Below are positions 43,983 to 55,431 of a stretch of 64,000 bases of DNA, one piece after another. The DNA is taken from contig WTXD01000001.1 in the NCBI GenBank assembly GCA_022496205.1, positions 868,001 through 932,000 on the forward strand, in the 5' to 3' direction. The DNA comes from Gloeopeniophorella convolvens. Its lineage: Eukaryota > Basidiomycota > Agaricomycetes > Russulales. A program made the position numbers and the translations under genes. Within the stretch, counting starts at the first letter, position 1; each line of letters opens with the position of its first letter. The notes beneath the pieces are model-generated. The model was not told where the DNA came from and did no database searches. It saw only the letters and a list, made by a program, of their open reading frames with translations.

Positions 43983-46114
43983 ATGAGTGTCCGCTCTGTT
44001 ATTCCTCCCACCGAGCCTCGTCGCAAGGAGAACCAGTTCGTAGACAAGAATGGTCACAAACACCATAACTACACGCCCGGGAAGGCACCGTACCCAATGT
44101 CCTATGACAGAGGCATCCTCGACGGGTAATGCACCGCGCATTTAACACGTTCGCGTGGTCTGAACTTTTGCTTCCAAGCGACGCTACGGATCATCACCTC
44201 TGGAGTTGTCTCTTCGAAGGTCGCCCGACAATGATGGCTACACCCAACTACCCGCCACGACGAGTGTTGGATCTGGGTTGCGGAGTGCGCACCCCCATCC
44301 CTCAGAATTGCTTCCGCAGCGTTGACTAAGGAGCCGGACAGGTCGGCATGTGGTCCATCGACGCTGCGCGCAAATGGCCAGACGCAACATTCGTCGGTTT
44401 TGACCTCGTCAATGTACAATTTCCCCTTCGCTACCTCGAGCCCCATCTCGCGCGCAGGATTACTTGGGAACACGGCAACTTGTGAGTCCGGTCTGCGTCG
44501 TCTCTTACGATGCACTTAGCTCACTGTCATCCGATTAGTTTATCCAACAAGCTGCCTTTCGAGGATGATACATTTGACCACGTGCACATCATGCATATCT
44601 CCAAGGGCGTTCCGGAGCACAAGGTAGAGTTTGCTGTCCTTCTCGAGATAACTTTAGCTCATGCACCGTCTTACTAGTGGAGTTCGTTGTTCGAGGTACT
44701 TGGCATGTTCGCAGAGAACAGTACATTTGCTGAGTATGACGGCAGGAAGTGCGCAGGGTGTTGCAGCCCGATGGATTTGTAGAAGTGATAGAAGAAGGTA
44801 CGTGGTCACAGCCATGCGCGTCCAGTGATCCTCATCAGCATGCAGACATCATATTCCCTGTGCTGCCTCGGTGGTTTACTCAACCTCTCAGAGCGAAAGA
44901 TCCATCCAGTAGCACGCGTGTGCGCTCCAGCGACCCTTCTAACGTCGCACTACCATCTCCGCCTTTAACGCCCGTTGAGGGAACTCCTCACGATCACGCC
45001 TTGCTGGAGTACTTGTTCAACTCAGTGTTTGAAAATAGATTCATCAATATGAAGCCAACGGGTACGAGTGTCGTTCTCTCAGGTGAATTCGGCTGATCCT
45101 GGAGTCTCCAGTTGTTGTTCTCGGGTATTTTACGCCTTTCTTCTCGCGGTGCCTCAGTGCCCCGTCCCTTAATTTCTCCGTGCCATTTCTCGCTCCGCTC
45201 CCCCCGCTCCCTGAAGTCACCAGGCCAACCACGCAATACCTTGGTAATTTTGACGAAACAACCACTATACCCGATGTCCCATCATATCCGAATACCCGAC
45301 CATCATCATCGTACACAAGGTCACTGAGTCGTTCATCATCATCACTCTCCCTCCCTTCACTAGATTGCTCTTACTCACACTCATCACCCACCGTTGAAGA
45401 GGCAAGGCCCAGCACGCCGTCGACGACTGGCACATTCACCTACGAAGCGACATCTCCAATGAAGAGTCAGAAGCGACGAACACAGTCCTCAGGCACCTCC
45501 ATCACGCATGTAGCATCTTGGATGTCCCCCAGCGAGACGCCCACTCTTGACAATGCGCTGCTCGCACAGTCGGTGGTACCAGTTGCAGCGTTGGCCAAGC
45601 TAGGTGAACGCACACGTGCAATGAACTTGTACCGTTCCTTCTTGAACGTGCTCGGGTGCCGTGAGGCCATGTGGGAGGAGCTGAAGAACCTCCACCGCTC
45701 ACGTCGGACGGCGCTGGTGGAGCTAGGATGGGAGAACAAGCCGTGGGATGACAAGGACGCAAGGAAGCGGTTTGACGACCTGTTTGGTCTATTCGAGTCG
45801 TGAGTTGCTTCGTTGCACTTGCTGCGTCTCCACTCACGCGTGTCCGGGTGGACAGAGATATGCATGCGCGGGTATCAATGTGGTATTCAATGACGGAGCT
45901 GGGCTACACATTCCCGCGCCGCGAGCCCCTACTGAAATCAGAGGTGCTGGAGGAGGAGCGAATACGCAAAGCCATATTGGATGCCCGCGCGCAGGCTCGC
46001 GAGGAGGACTTTGACGTGCCGTGTCGGGTGATACGGGTGTTCATCGGGTTCAAGGAGGCGGATGGCGACGAAGTGTTTGACGATGCTGTGACCAGTTCAA
46101 GAATGCACCTGTAG
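43983..46114 (+). CDS. SAM-dependent methyltransferase with long C-terminal extension
   Basis: Class I methyltransferase, substrate unknown. Nine exons: 43983-44125, 44179-44284, 44342-44481, 44539-44623, 44678-44695 (18 nt), 44746-44797, 44846-45061, 45112-45799, 45856-46114; 568 aa, frame exact. Motif I is RRVLDLGCGVGMWSIDAA across an intron, followed by the acidic loop FVGFDLVNVQ, motif PFEDDTFDHVHIMHIS and EVRRVLQPDGFVEVIEED. After the methyltransferase fold (about residue 270) comes a Ser/Pro-rich part and then a helical region: AALAKLGERTRAMNLYRSFL, MWEELKNLHRSRRTALVELG, LLKSEVLEEERIRKAILDAR. This extension is not part of the ordinary fold. Related fungal proteins exist, but I cannot name a function. 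Confidence 0.82.
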
Positions 46115-46298
46115 CCTCCTGTAGCCTTACTCATAAGTATATGACACTGGACATTGCCCAAGGGCCGAAGCGCCGGCGCGCCGGGATGTCAATGAGGAAG
46201 GAGTTGCCTAATCCGGCGAGACCATCAGCCCGATTTGGTCGAACTTTTTTCAGAGGCGCACTCCGAGTTGGTTCTCGGTCTTGCTCACGCCCTTGCAA

Positions 46299-49200
46299 AT
46301 GGCCGCGCTCAACGCCAGAGCACCACAAACACAGCGGCCCATTGAAAACATCGTGCCGGAGAAAGCTGTACGCGTGCGCAGACACCGCAAGCCGAAGTCG
46401 AAGGGGCGCGAGGCGGGCGACCAGATTTTGGCAGAGGGACCTGCTCAGGCGAGCACGTCCGGGGGCGCAGAGCAGCTAAAACCGTGGCCATGGGTTGCGA
46501 TCACAGAGTCTTCTGCAACGAAGCACCCTGCCATTTTCACGAAGGATGGAAGGTGCGTGGCTCAGCGTTCACTTCCGAGCCCCCTAGCTGAAACTACACC
46601 CTCCAGCTACTTCTTCTCCATCGTGGGCTCCAGCGTGAAAATACACGCAGCGTCCACGGGCGTGGTCGTCTCGACGCTCTCGGCAGCTAGAGATGCTGGC
46701 AGCCACACGGCCGCCATCACGTCTGTCCTTTTGAACCCACACAACGTGTACCAGCTCATTACCGGCTCCTTCGACGGACACGTTAAAATATGGGACTTCC
46801 TCGATGGCGCCCTGCTGCAAACTATCAACGTGGAACATCCAGTGCGCCACCTCACTGCGCATGAGCAGTGGAAGGACTTTTTGTTCGCGTCTGTCGCACG
46901 ACCCAGTAAGAGGAGGAAGGGTAACGGTCTGTTTTAGTCGCTTGAGAGCATCGATGCCTCGCTCATTCGCTTCTCTTCAGGAGATGATGACAATGGTGTC
47001 ATTCTACGCATATCCCTCAAAGCATCGCCCGCTACCTCATCGCTTCCCGTCCAGGCGCCTTTGGAGAGTGTGCTTGTGGGCAAGACTCGCACGACGCGTG
47101 GCCTCGCCATCTCTCCCAGTGGCTCATGGCTCGTTGCTATCGGCGGCCACAAGGCTTACGTCGCGCCGACAGCCAATCTCAAAGCCGGCTTTACCAAGTT
47201 TGTCTCCCCTGAAGCGTTGACCTGCCTTGCTTTCCACCCAACGGAAGAGTACTTCGCCACTGGGGACGAGAAAGGAACCATCCGACTGTGGTACTGTCTG
47301 CACGAAGCCATCGCCCCGGCTGCAGACGTGGAGAAGCGTGCACCCACCACTACCTTGCATTGGCACGCGCACGCTGTGTCTGCCCTAGCATTTACTCCGA
47401 ACGGTGCATATCTGTTGAGTGGCGGCGAAGAATCTGTTCTGGTCATCTGGCAGGTTCACTCCGGGAAGAGAGAGTTTGTCCCTCGGGTTGGCGCACCTAT
47501 ATACACTGTGACGGTCTCACGGACATCGAGTGGGGAGGAAGAGTATCTGCTGGGTCTGGCAGATGCGAGTATTACCTTCATTAGCGCCGCAAAATTGACT
47601 ATCTCACGATCGTACTCCCGCATAAAATTAGGTGAGTGGTTGTGGTCATCCATAGGACATTCGCTGACCCTATTTTCCCAGATCCCGCAATATCTCACAG
47701 TAGACATGCATTGGTTCCACTGGCTGTGCATTCACTCTCATCTACGCTCGTTCTCCCATCATCCCATCCGTCGTCGTTACAAACATACTCCCCATCATCT
47801 TCAAAACTAATATCCGAGTTGGAAGTCTCTCCCTCCAACCGTGTCTCAAGGAGGGATGAAAAGATGCTCGAGCCATCACGCGTCGAAAAGGCTGTTGTAT
47901 CCTCGACAGGAGAGTGGCTTGCCACTCTTGACTCCCGCGAGGGCGATGAATCATTCCGCGGGGAGGTGTATCTGAAAATCTGGCGCTGGGAAGGCTCTGC
48001 GGGGCTGTGGGTTCTCAACACGCGGATTGACAGACCGCATGGAACTACGAAGGTCAATTCGGTAGTGTTCTCTCCCGGCAGTTCCAACAACACACTTCTC
48101 GTGACGTCGGGGGATGATGGGAATGTCAAAAGCTGGAGGATTCGGGCAGTTGTTGATAAGAAGGCTGGCACTGCAGATGGTGAACCCCTCATCAGGCTAC
48201 GATCCCCAGTCACTGACCGTTACTGTAGTGTTTTGGGTGGCTCGCTCGAGCTTCAACTTCAAGCAAGAAGTCCCAGCCACTGTGTCCTGGTCATCCGACG
48301 GTTCTCTTCTGGCGGTGGCGTTCGGCGTATATGTTAACATCTATGATCCTTCAACCAATGCTCTCTTGCAATCGTTAACCACGCCGGAACTACGCAACCG
48401 AGCAGCCTCCGTACATTTCCTGGGCAACGGAGGTCGATATCTTGCGGTTGTTGGTCTCTCCGACATCGTACTCTGGGACCTCGTTGTGCAGAAAGGTAGG
48501 CCCTGCACTGCCTCGTCCCTCCATTCCCTAGGCGGTTCTGACCTGCTATAGTTCACTGGCACCATAGAAGCGCACATCAGATCAATGCGGTCGTCTCCCA
48601 CCCCAGGACGGAGAGTTTTGCTATTTTCTATTCCCAACCCACAAGCGGCGTCTCAATATTCGACTCTTCATCAAACGCTCCCCGTGACACGTTCTCGCTT
48701 CCTTTTGCGCTCCGCAACGTCGTCTGGTACCCTCAGCCGTCCGCAAAGGCCAAGGAAACATCCGCGTACAACCTGGTTGGCATCACCGACAATTGGGATG
48801 TCGTTCTCTGTGGCGACGACGTGCGTCCACCTGTGGAGGAAGGCTCAAGTGCTCGTGGGCTCGCCACGGGATCGCAAGAGCCACACAAACGGACGTTGTT
48901 CCAGGATATTTTCGGCGACTCCGCCCTTTCCGGAGCTCCTAGTGACACCGTCACCTGGAAAGCTGCAGGCGCTACAAAGCCTTGGGATGGCAAGGATATA
49001 ACGAACATCCTCAGTGGGCCCGCCTATCTCATGCCGCCGCTGGAAATGCTCTTCGACACCTTCATGGACAGCTTCCTCACCCCCCGTCAGCCAGAAAGCG
49101 ATTCTCGATTGGCGCCTATTGGGGTGGTTGGCGAGGAAGACGTTACAATGGATGTTGATGAGGAAACGCAAGAGCGTCCACCAGCAACTGGGGCGCGGCC

Positions 49201-49562
49201 CGAGCGAATCGTTGGCACCCAGGAAATGGATGCATTAGTCGACCTTTTCCGACGCCATGCCGTGAAAGGTGAGAATTGTCCGATACCACCAGAGTCCAGA
49301 CTTTTAATTGGATGGATCAGCGCCTCTGTCTGCTCGCCCAGCACAGTCAAATGGCGCGGCACCCGACGTCCGCCCTGGTTCGCAGAGAAGCCAGAACGGC
49401 CACTCGCTTGGTGCCCGCAAATCAAAAGTTAACGGTACCCCACGCGCTCACACTGACACCCCTTCAAGACGACCTCTCCCGCCAAGCTCACCTGCTCCCA
49501 ACATGCCTAATTCATCGCCCGCCGTAGTAGGCAAAAAACGCAAGACACCAGCCGCGTCGTAG
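46299..49562 (+). CDS. UTP17: U3 snoRNP/t-UTP protein UTP17 (NAN1, WDR75) with WD40 repeats
   Basis: Component of the t-UTP subcomplex of the small-subunit processome, acting in rDNA transcription and 18S processing. Exons 46299-46552, 46607-46920, 46981-47631, 47682-48179, 48229-48495, 48552-49268, 49321-49562; 980 aa, frame exact. Two tandem WD40 propellers are suggested by repeats such as ITGSFDGHVKIWDFLDG, FATGDEKGTIRLWYCL, LLSGGEESVLVIWQ, TSGDDGNVKSWR and VVGLSDIVLWDL. The C terminus is Ser/Pro-rich with the basic end KKRKTPAAS, a probable nuclear signal. The length and double propeller with the GVYVNIYDP region fit NAN1/WDR75 best among WD40 proteins. Confidence 0.87.
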
Positions 49563-49820
49563 TCCGCGCTGCGGCCTGCGGGCCTTTGCCACGGCATTAC
49601 TCACCGCGTCCTGTACTCGCCATCTGCACTGATTTAGTTATTCCGCATGTTTCCTTCCTCATTCGCACACTCGTACGCCCTTCATCATCGGCTCTGGTCA
49701 CGCAACCTGTCATATCCTTGTACTGTGGCAAGACTGCATGCAATCCTATGAAATTCACAAATCGAGAAGCGGTACAAATCGAGTCATAGAGATGATATAA
49801 GCAGGCAGCACTGAGCAACA

Positions 49821-51080
49821 TCATACACTCGGCTGTCGTCCTGTGCTACGCAGCTCGAGCAGCAATACAGCCCCATGCACCACGTCTGAGGGATATTGGT
49901 CATAATAGTGCTCAAGCGGCACCGAAGTTTCCGAGTTCGAGAGCGAGGCGCCAGTACCAGTCCTTTCAGGGGAATGTTCACTGTCTGTAGTCTCATTGCC
50001 CAAGTCTTGCGTAGTCTCCTGCGTGCGTCTACGATTCGCAGATCGTGCGCAGGCCCACTCGAGCGTGCGCGGCCGCTGAAGAACGATGCCTTTCCCCGGG
50101 CAAGCCATACTGAGATCGGGACTGACGTCAGGAGAAGAAAAGGCAGGCTGAGCAGGAGACGATGGGATATGCTTCCAGAGATCCTCAGCGTAGATCCGAG
50201 GCCTGTACGGTGCCAGACAAGCAGCAGTATGCACGGAAGGAGGCCGTTCGGGGGATATTGGGACGTTCGAGCTGGGCACGATCGCGGAGAGCGGGATACG
50301 AGGCGGGAAGATGTGCGCCGGGTTGAGCGGAAAGACGCGAGCGATCTGAGCAGGGGTGTAGGAGCTAGCTTCTAGGAAGGGAAAGGGAGGCTGGATGGGA
50401 GACGGCGAGATGGCAGGCGACACCACTGCACTAGGGCAGAGCTCAGCAGCAGGCGTAGCGGGCGAGAGCGCGGTGTCGGAGTGGACCGGAGACATCATGG
50501 CAGAGGCAGAGGCAAGCACATCGATAGCTGCGGCGCTGGCAACCCTAGAGCCTAGTTGCTTCCGGGAGCGCGCCACGGTCTGGCGTTTGTTCTGGAACCA
50601 GATGGTCACGGTCTTGAGGTCCCTGCAAACAGCCGAGGCCCAACGCCGAATGGTTGAGAGGTACATGAGATAGAGCAGCGGCACTCACATGTCGAGCTCT
50701 TCGCATATCGTCTCCTTCTCCCGACGCGACGGGTGAGTGTTACTTCGGAAGAAGGCATCCAGCTTCTCGAGCTTGTCGCTCGTCATGCGGTGACGAGGGC
50801 GCTGTGTCCTCCTACCAGATGCACCCGCAGGCGCCCTGGTATGGGCTAGCTTCTGGCTCTGCTGTTCAGCGGTATCCTCTACTTGCAAGCCCGCGGGAAA
50901 GCAGAGGATGATAGATGTTGAACCCGGATCCTGCCCACAAGGCTCAGATTTGGACTGGGGATCGACGAGGGCATCCTTAGGCTGAGGCTTAGGTTGTATC
51001 GTGACTGCGTTAGGTGGAGTAGTGCTGGGCTTCTTCATAGATGGCCGAATTGAACGAGTGGAGCGCGTAGGAGGACGCAT
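49821..51080 (-). CDS. Homeodomain transcription factor A (proximal copy of a tandem pair)
   Basis: DNA-binding protein. Exons 51080-50689 and 50622-49821; 397 aa. The homeodomain (about residues 93-152) runs QRPRHRMTSDKLEKLDAFF, then RREKETICEELDM, then after the intron DLKTVTIWFQNKRQTVARSR; the recognition helix WFQNKR is intact, with Lys in place of the usual Arg. The intron is phase 2, just before DLK. The 245-residue C-terminal part is Ser/Pro-rich and contains RTLEWACARSANRRRT, shared with the neighbouring copy, and a hydrophobic end AVLLLELRS. An in-frame upstream ATG (51290) would add 70 residues; the Met at 51080 gives the cleaner protein. Not a clear orthologue of any named factor. 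Confidence 0.85.
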
Positions 51081-51509
51081 CCTAGTGTTTGTAGCAAATG
51101 AGGCAAAGGCGTCCGAGAGACAAGCAATGAGGATCGTGCGTAGGCCTGCGGCTGACTCGGAGTCGGACTGCTCATTGCAACGCCCGGCTCCTTCCGCGGA
51201 CACGCAGACATGTACTAGTAATTTGGCGCCGTCGATGCTCCGTTCACAACCCGGACGCCCATCTGACGTTTCCTCCTTGGTACATAACATACACTGGCAT
51301 TCTATACTCAACAAGTACAAGAAAAGCAAAGCGTGCGATGAAAGAATAAAAATACGAAATAACGGGTATGCGTTTCCGGTTTCCGTATGCCAATGATCCC
51401 CAACCTAGTGAACAAAACCAACTCGTTGAATACAGACGCTGTCCTTGCTGTGGCCAACCCCCAGCAGCCAGAAGAGGACCGTCAACCGCAAGGGTCAAAA
51501 CCTTTGGTG
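51081..51509. other. Spacer between the two homeobox genes
   Basis: About 430 bp. It is the 3' end of copy B and the promoter of copy A, and the frame of copy A stays open up to 51329, so part may be coding if an upstream start is used. Confidence 0.5.
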
Positions 51510-52502
51510 TTACCGTCCCTTCAGGAATTGAAGGAGCACTAAGGCCGCCTCAACGTCTTCTGCAGGTTTCCCATAGATGTCATCTTGCTGAGGCCTCTTC
51601 ACCGCTGCTGACTCGGTAGAGGCACTATCGGTGGGAGACCTGCTCGACGTCGGGGTGATCACCTTCGTGCCCTCATCCGAGTCGGTCTTGTGGGCTTGTC
51701 CTGACTCGGACTCGGACGCAACCACAGATAACCCGACGCTCGGTTGTGACGCTTTTGACCGGGTCCTCTTGACTTTGCTGTTACGATGCCTGTTTTCTGC
51801 TCTAGCTTTGGCACACGCCCACTCCAGCGACCTGCCTGCGTTTGCAACGCGGTGTGCCGCCGCCGTCATCGCCGTCCGTGGCGTCTCAACAGGGGAAGAG
51901 GGGGCACCCGGAGGCGAGGAAGGCATGTACATCCACAGGGCCTTGGTTTTAGCTGAGGCCGAGTTTGAAAGCTCTGTGTGGTTATGGTGCTTCCGGGACG
52001 CGAGCACCATGCGAGGCTTGCTTGAGCGTGTGGACATATGCGCTTGTTCGGACCGGGAGGCAGCTTGATCGAGGGAGATCGCAGACTTTGGCTTGGGGGG
52101 AACCATGACAACTCGGTGGTACGTGTTCTCCTTTTTCTTTGCACGATCTCTTCTGGTCCATGCTTTACGCTTGTCGGATTGACGTCTGTTCTGGAACCAG
52201 ATAGTGATGAACTTGACGTCCCTTCGCTATGCGTAAGATAGGGAATGTTTATACTAGGAAGAATACACATACAGCCCAGTCTCTTCGGCGAGAGCGCGAC
52301 GATCCTCTTTGGTGATGTACCGTGATGCTTCGAAGACAGATTGCAATCGGCTTAACTGTGAGACAGAGGGCCTTTTCCTGAGACTGATGATTTGAGCGGA
52401 AGCGTCTTCTGCAGATATGTCAAAGTCGTAGAACGAGTCTGGGGAAGAGGCTGGGGAAAGTACGGGACTCGGGGAGGGTGAAGGATATCGCGAGGATGAC
52501 AT
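51510..52502 (-). CDS. Homeodomain transcription factor B (distal copy of a tandem pair)
   Basis: DNA-binding protein. Exons 52502-52273 and 52221-51510; 313 aa. It starts MSSSRYPSPSPSPVLSPASS. The homeodomain (about residues 42-101) reads RKRPSVSQLSRLQSVFEAS, ITKEDRRALAEETGL, then after a phase-2 intron DVKFITIWFQNRRQSDKRK with the canonical WFQNRR. A basic stretch DRAKKKEN follows. The C-terminal half contains RSLEWACAKARAENRHR and ends AALVLLQFLKGR, both matching the same positions in copy A. Gene order, strand, intron site and C-terminal motif point to tandem duplication followed by strong divergence. Confidence 0.88.
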
Positions 52503-53000
52503 GAATACAAGAGATCGATGCAACGTTACAAAGAACTACAGAGGAAAAGGTTCCGGGAGTACAAAGATGGGGGGCAGTGGATGCGATTTGACGCCTCGGA
52601 GGCGAGATGAGCGCGGGCCGACCAACGACGCGACGCGCCTACATACAAACAAACAAACGCGTCGCGTGCCCCGCTTCCCTGACCAGACGCGTCTATCACG
52701 TGCCTTCTGAAGTCACCCCTTAGTACTGTCTAATTTTATTAGTATTCGAAAGTAGCCTATGTCAAGATTATTGACAAAGATTGTCAAGTACCGCTGCGGT
52801 GAATACGTAGCGTGTTCTGTTGCAGGGTTGGTATTGTGGACAAGAGAGACCTCCGAAGATATCGAAGGGAGACCAGGCCAACGAGCTGGATTCCGCCGGC
52901 GGCCTGACATCGGGAGCCGGGCCGTTCGGGGACCCTATCCGTTCCGTCGAGCCAGTTACTACTTTGCAGTTACTCACCGCGCTCGTTGCAAGCCTCCAAC
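52503..53000. other. Divergent region homeobox B / COX14-like
   Basis: About 500 bp with the promoters of both genes. It has a short ACAA tetranucleotide run (ACAAACAAACAAAC, about 52644-52657) and AT-rich sequence at 52720-52800. No gene seen. Confidence 0.45.
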
Positions 53001-53449
53001 ATGTCCCGTTCACGTCTTCCAATAGCAGACGTCCTCCACAGAGGCGTCATCCTTAGCTTGGTTGGTGTATGTGTATGGGGAATTAGCACGGGTGTTTTTG
53101 TCTACCGTGATACCCTGCGGGCGGGAAGAGGTGCGCACAGAGGTTTCGATTCTGTCCCTAGGTATAGTGTTGACCACCAATTCGCCTTCCGTCGACCACA
53201 GAGGTAAACTCACCTCGTACTATCTAAGGAGTCACGACTGACAGATAACAGATTATTGCAGAGCGAGAAGCTTTGGGTCTGCCAATAGATGTAGTCCCTG
53301 AAAAGGTAGCCATCAAACTTTTGGAGCGTCAGATGCTACAGTTCTGACTGTGCCGTCCTTCACGACAGAAAGTTCAAGAAGACAACGAGCAGCGCTGGGC
53401 TCAGGCAGCACAAGCGGTGTTGCGCGGAAGGGGTCCTAAGGCGGACTAA
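53001..53449 (+). CDS. COX14: COX14-like small mitochondrial inner-membrane protein
   Basis: Likely assembly factor of cytochrome c oxidase (binds newly made Cox1). Exons 53001-53130, 53262-53305, 53369-53449; 84 aa, frame exact. MSRSRLPIADVLHRGVILSL then VGVCVWGISTGVFVYRDTL forms one membrane helix preceded by the D-x-x-HRG-type motif typical of COX14 family proteins, then a soluble, charged C terminus (KVQEDNEQRWAQAAQAVLRG). The middle acceptor at 53261 was chosen over 53250 because it keeps REREALGLPIDVVPEK in frame. The family assignment rests on size and motif only. Confidence 0.68.
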
Positions 53450-53576
53450 TGTGAGTTCGGTCTCCGTTTGTCCGCGCTGGTATATCTCTAACCTTTAGTA
53501 CAGCTGTGGAAGCTTGAAAAGTGTGCACTATCATCTCTCCTCTCATCATTAGGAATGTCGTAGAGTGCTTTTAATC

Positions 53577-55037
53577 TTAGTCTGCTGTCGTCTCTCTCTG
53601 CAACTCCCCCTCTGCCCCGACGCGCCATACTTCGACCCCACCCTCACCAGCGACAGCCAGGACTTGCCCAACCCAATCCAACGCCAGCACCTTTTGCCCA
53701 TCCCACACACGAGCACTGGCAACCTCGCGCGAAGTGCTGCGCACATCCCAGACTCTGACTACACCGTCATATGCGCCGCTCGCAAACTGCGTCCCTGAAC
53801 CCTGCGCAAAGCTAAGCGCGGCCGGTGTCGCAGGATGGGAGAACTTGACAGCGGCAGCTACACTCGTTCCCTCACGCAAGTCGAACAGCGTTGCGGTTCG
53901 GTCGACCGATGCCGCCAGAGCTGTCTGAGGGGTTGCTGGGAGAGCGAGAGCCAGGAATGGCTTCTCTGAGGCGGTCTCACGTGGAGAGTGTGAGTGCAGG
54001 CGTGGTGAGGCAAGTTGCTCTGGTACGTACAATCGTATAGGAACAAAGACCCCGCTCGACGTCCCATGTCCTCACAGTGGAGTCAAACCCACAGCTCACA
54101 GCGCCCTCCTGAGAAAATTTGATCGCAGACACACGCGCGGTGTGCGATCGCAGCACCGCTGAAGGCGCTTTTGTTCTGACTGAGCTATCCTCTTGTACCT
54201 TCCGCCTCTTCTTGCGCTCCGGCGCCGCGATCATGTCAAGTGGAATCTCATTCTCCTCCGGGATGCTTGTAGACCATAATCCGATGATGCCGTCCCAGCC
54301 AGCAGTCATCAGGTGCTCCCCATCCGCGCTCGCGGCGATGTCGGCAACAGGCATTTCGTGTAAATGCAATGTTGTAAGTGATGTCGACGTCGTTTGCGTG
54401 CCGTCCAGCGAAAAACGCGAAATCTGTGCCATGCGGTCGTGTGAAGCAGTCGCAACAAGAAGGTCCCCGTCCGAGGAAGCCGACGTCGAGGGGATGATGG
54501 TGAAGGAAGTAATGGCTGCCGTATGCAAGGCTGCCGTGTGGAGGCGAGCCTGTGCGCGGTCGAACACACGTAGTGCGCCGTCATATGAGCCTGTAAGGAA
54601 GTGACTACCTTGCAATCGTCAGGACGTGCGGACCAGGGCGTAAAAAGAGTACCGACCCTGGCACAGAAGCAGACACAGATGACGCCCATTCCTCGTGGGG
54701 GAGGGCTGCCATTCGCGCGGGCGGCATGACGCTCTCGATGTATTCGATTTCAAGCGTTTCTTCCTTCACCTACTGTGAGTAGCTCGACTAGAGGCCAGGG
54801 AAGTCGGCACACCTCTCCGCCAGAAGCTTCCGATAAACTCCCCCGCAACAGCACTCCGCGCACCAAGAAATCGAACGGCACTATACGAGGGAGCGCGAGC
54901 GCGGTGTTTATGAGCTGTGATAATTGAAAGCGTCGCCATGATGCGGGAACCATGAACTTTTGAGGCGGAAGTTGATAGGGTGTATTGGTGGTGAATACCA
55001 CCGGTATTGAAGGCACTGCGGTCGAGGACTCGGCCAT
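53577..55037 (-). CDS. YTM1: Ribosome biogenesis protein YTM1 (WDR12), NLE domain plus WD40
   Basis: Member of the Nop7/Erb1/Ytm1 (PeBoW) complex needed for 60S maturation; its NLE domain docks on the Rea1/Midasin MIDAS. Exons 55037-54813, 54769-54657, 54604-54031, 53975-53577; 436 aa, frame exact. NLE domain: IPVVFTTNTPYQLPPQKFMV, PFDFLVRGVLLRGSL, TLEIEYIESVMPP. WD repeats: FLTGSYDGALRVFDRAQ, LVATASHDRMAQISRF, MTAGWDGIIGLWST, VSCGFDSTVRTWDVE, FASGAYDGVVRVWDVR. The first intron (54812-54770) is only 43 bp, the shortest I trust in this window. It is tail-to-tail with the COX14-like gene. Confidence 0.94.
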
Positions 55038-55431
55038 GCTAGAAGGTCGTTTGAGGGAGGATGATGTTCTCTAAGTTGCGAAAGACTTGGGGAAAACTCT
55101 TGCTGCCGGTCCGGCGTTCCGTCTTGCACCCAAGCTGCGGCGCCAAGGTGTCGGCATCCTGACCAGGTTCTGCTCAACGCGAAGTTCAATCGACTCGAGG
55201 TCTCTGCATTACAAGGTGAGATACACGTCATATTGTCATACTGATGATATATTGAGCACAGGTGCTGGGTTATAGACATGGGATGTACATCGTCGATAGC
55301 GACGTGTATACTACAGAAAGCGGGCAAGACAGCGTAAGAAAGCGATAGAGCATCGAGAGAGCGCTGCGGATGACAACATGTCCTAGAAGCAATCGACATA
55401 TCATAAGAGGACGTCCTGGTATAAGTAGATG
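55038..55431. other. Intergenic region YTM1 promoter / F-box 3' end
   Basis: About 390 bp, no recognised feature. Confidence 0.45.

Noticed and set aside
49821..52502. Homeobox pair as the A (HD) mating-type locus
   Set aside because: The genes are in tandem on one strand, look like recent-type paralogues of each other rather than HD1 plus HD2, and no mitochondrial intermediate peptidase gene is nearby.
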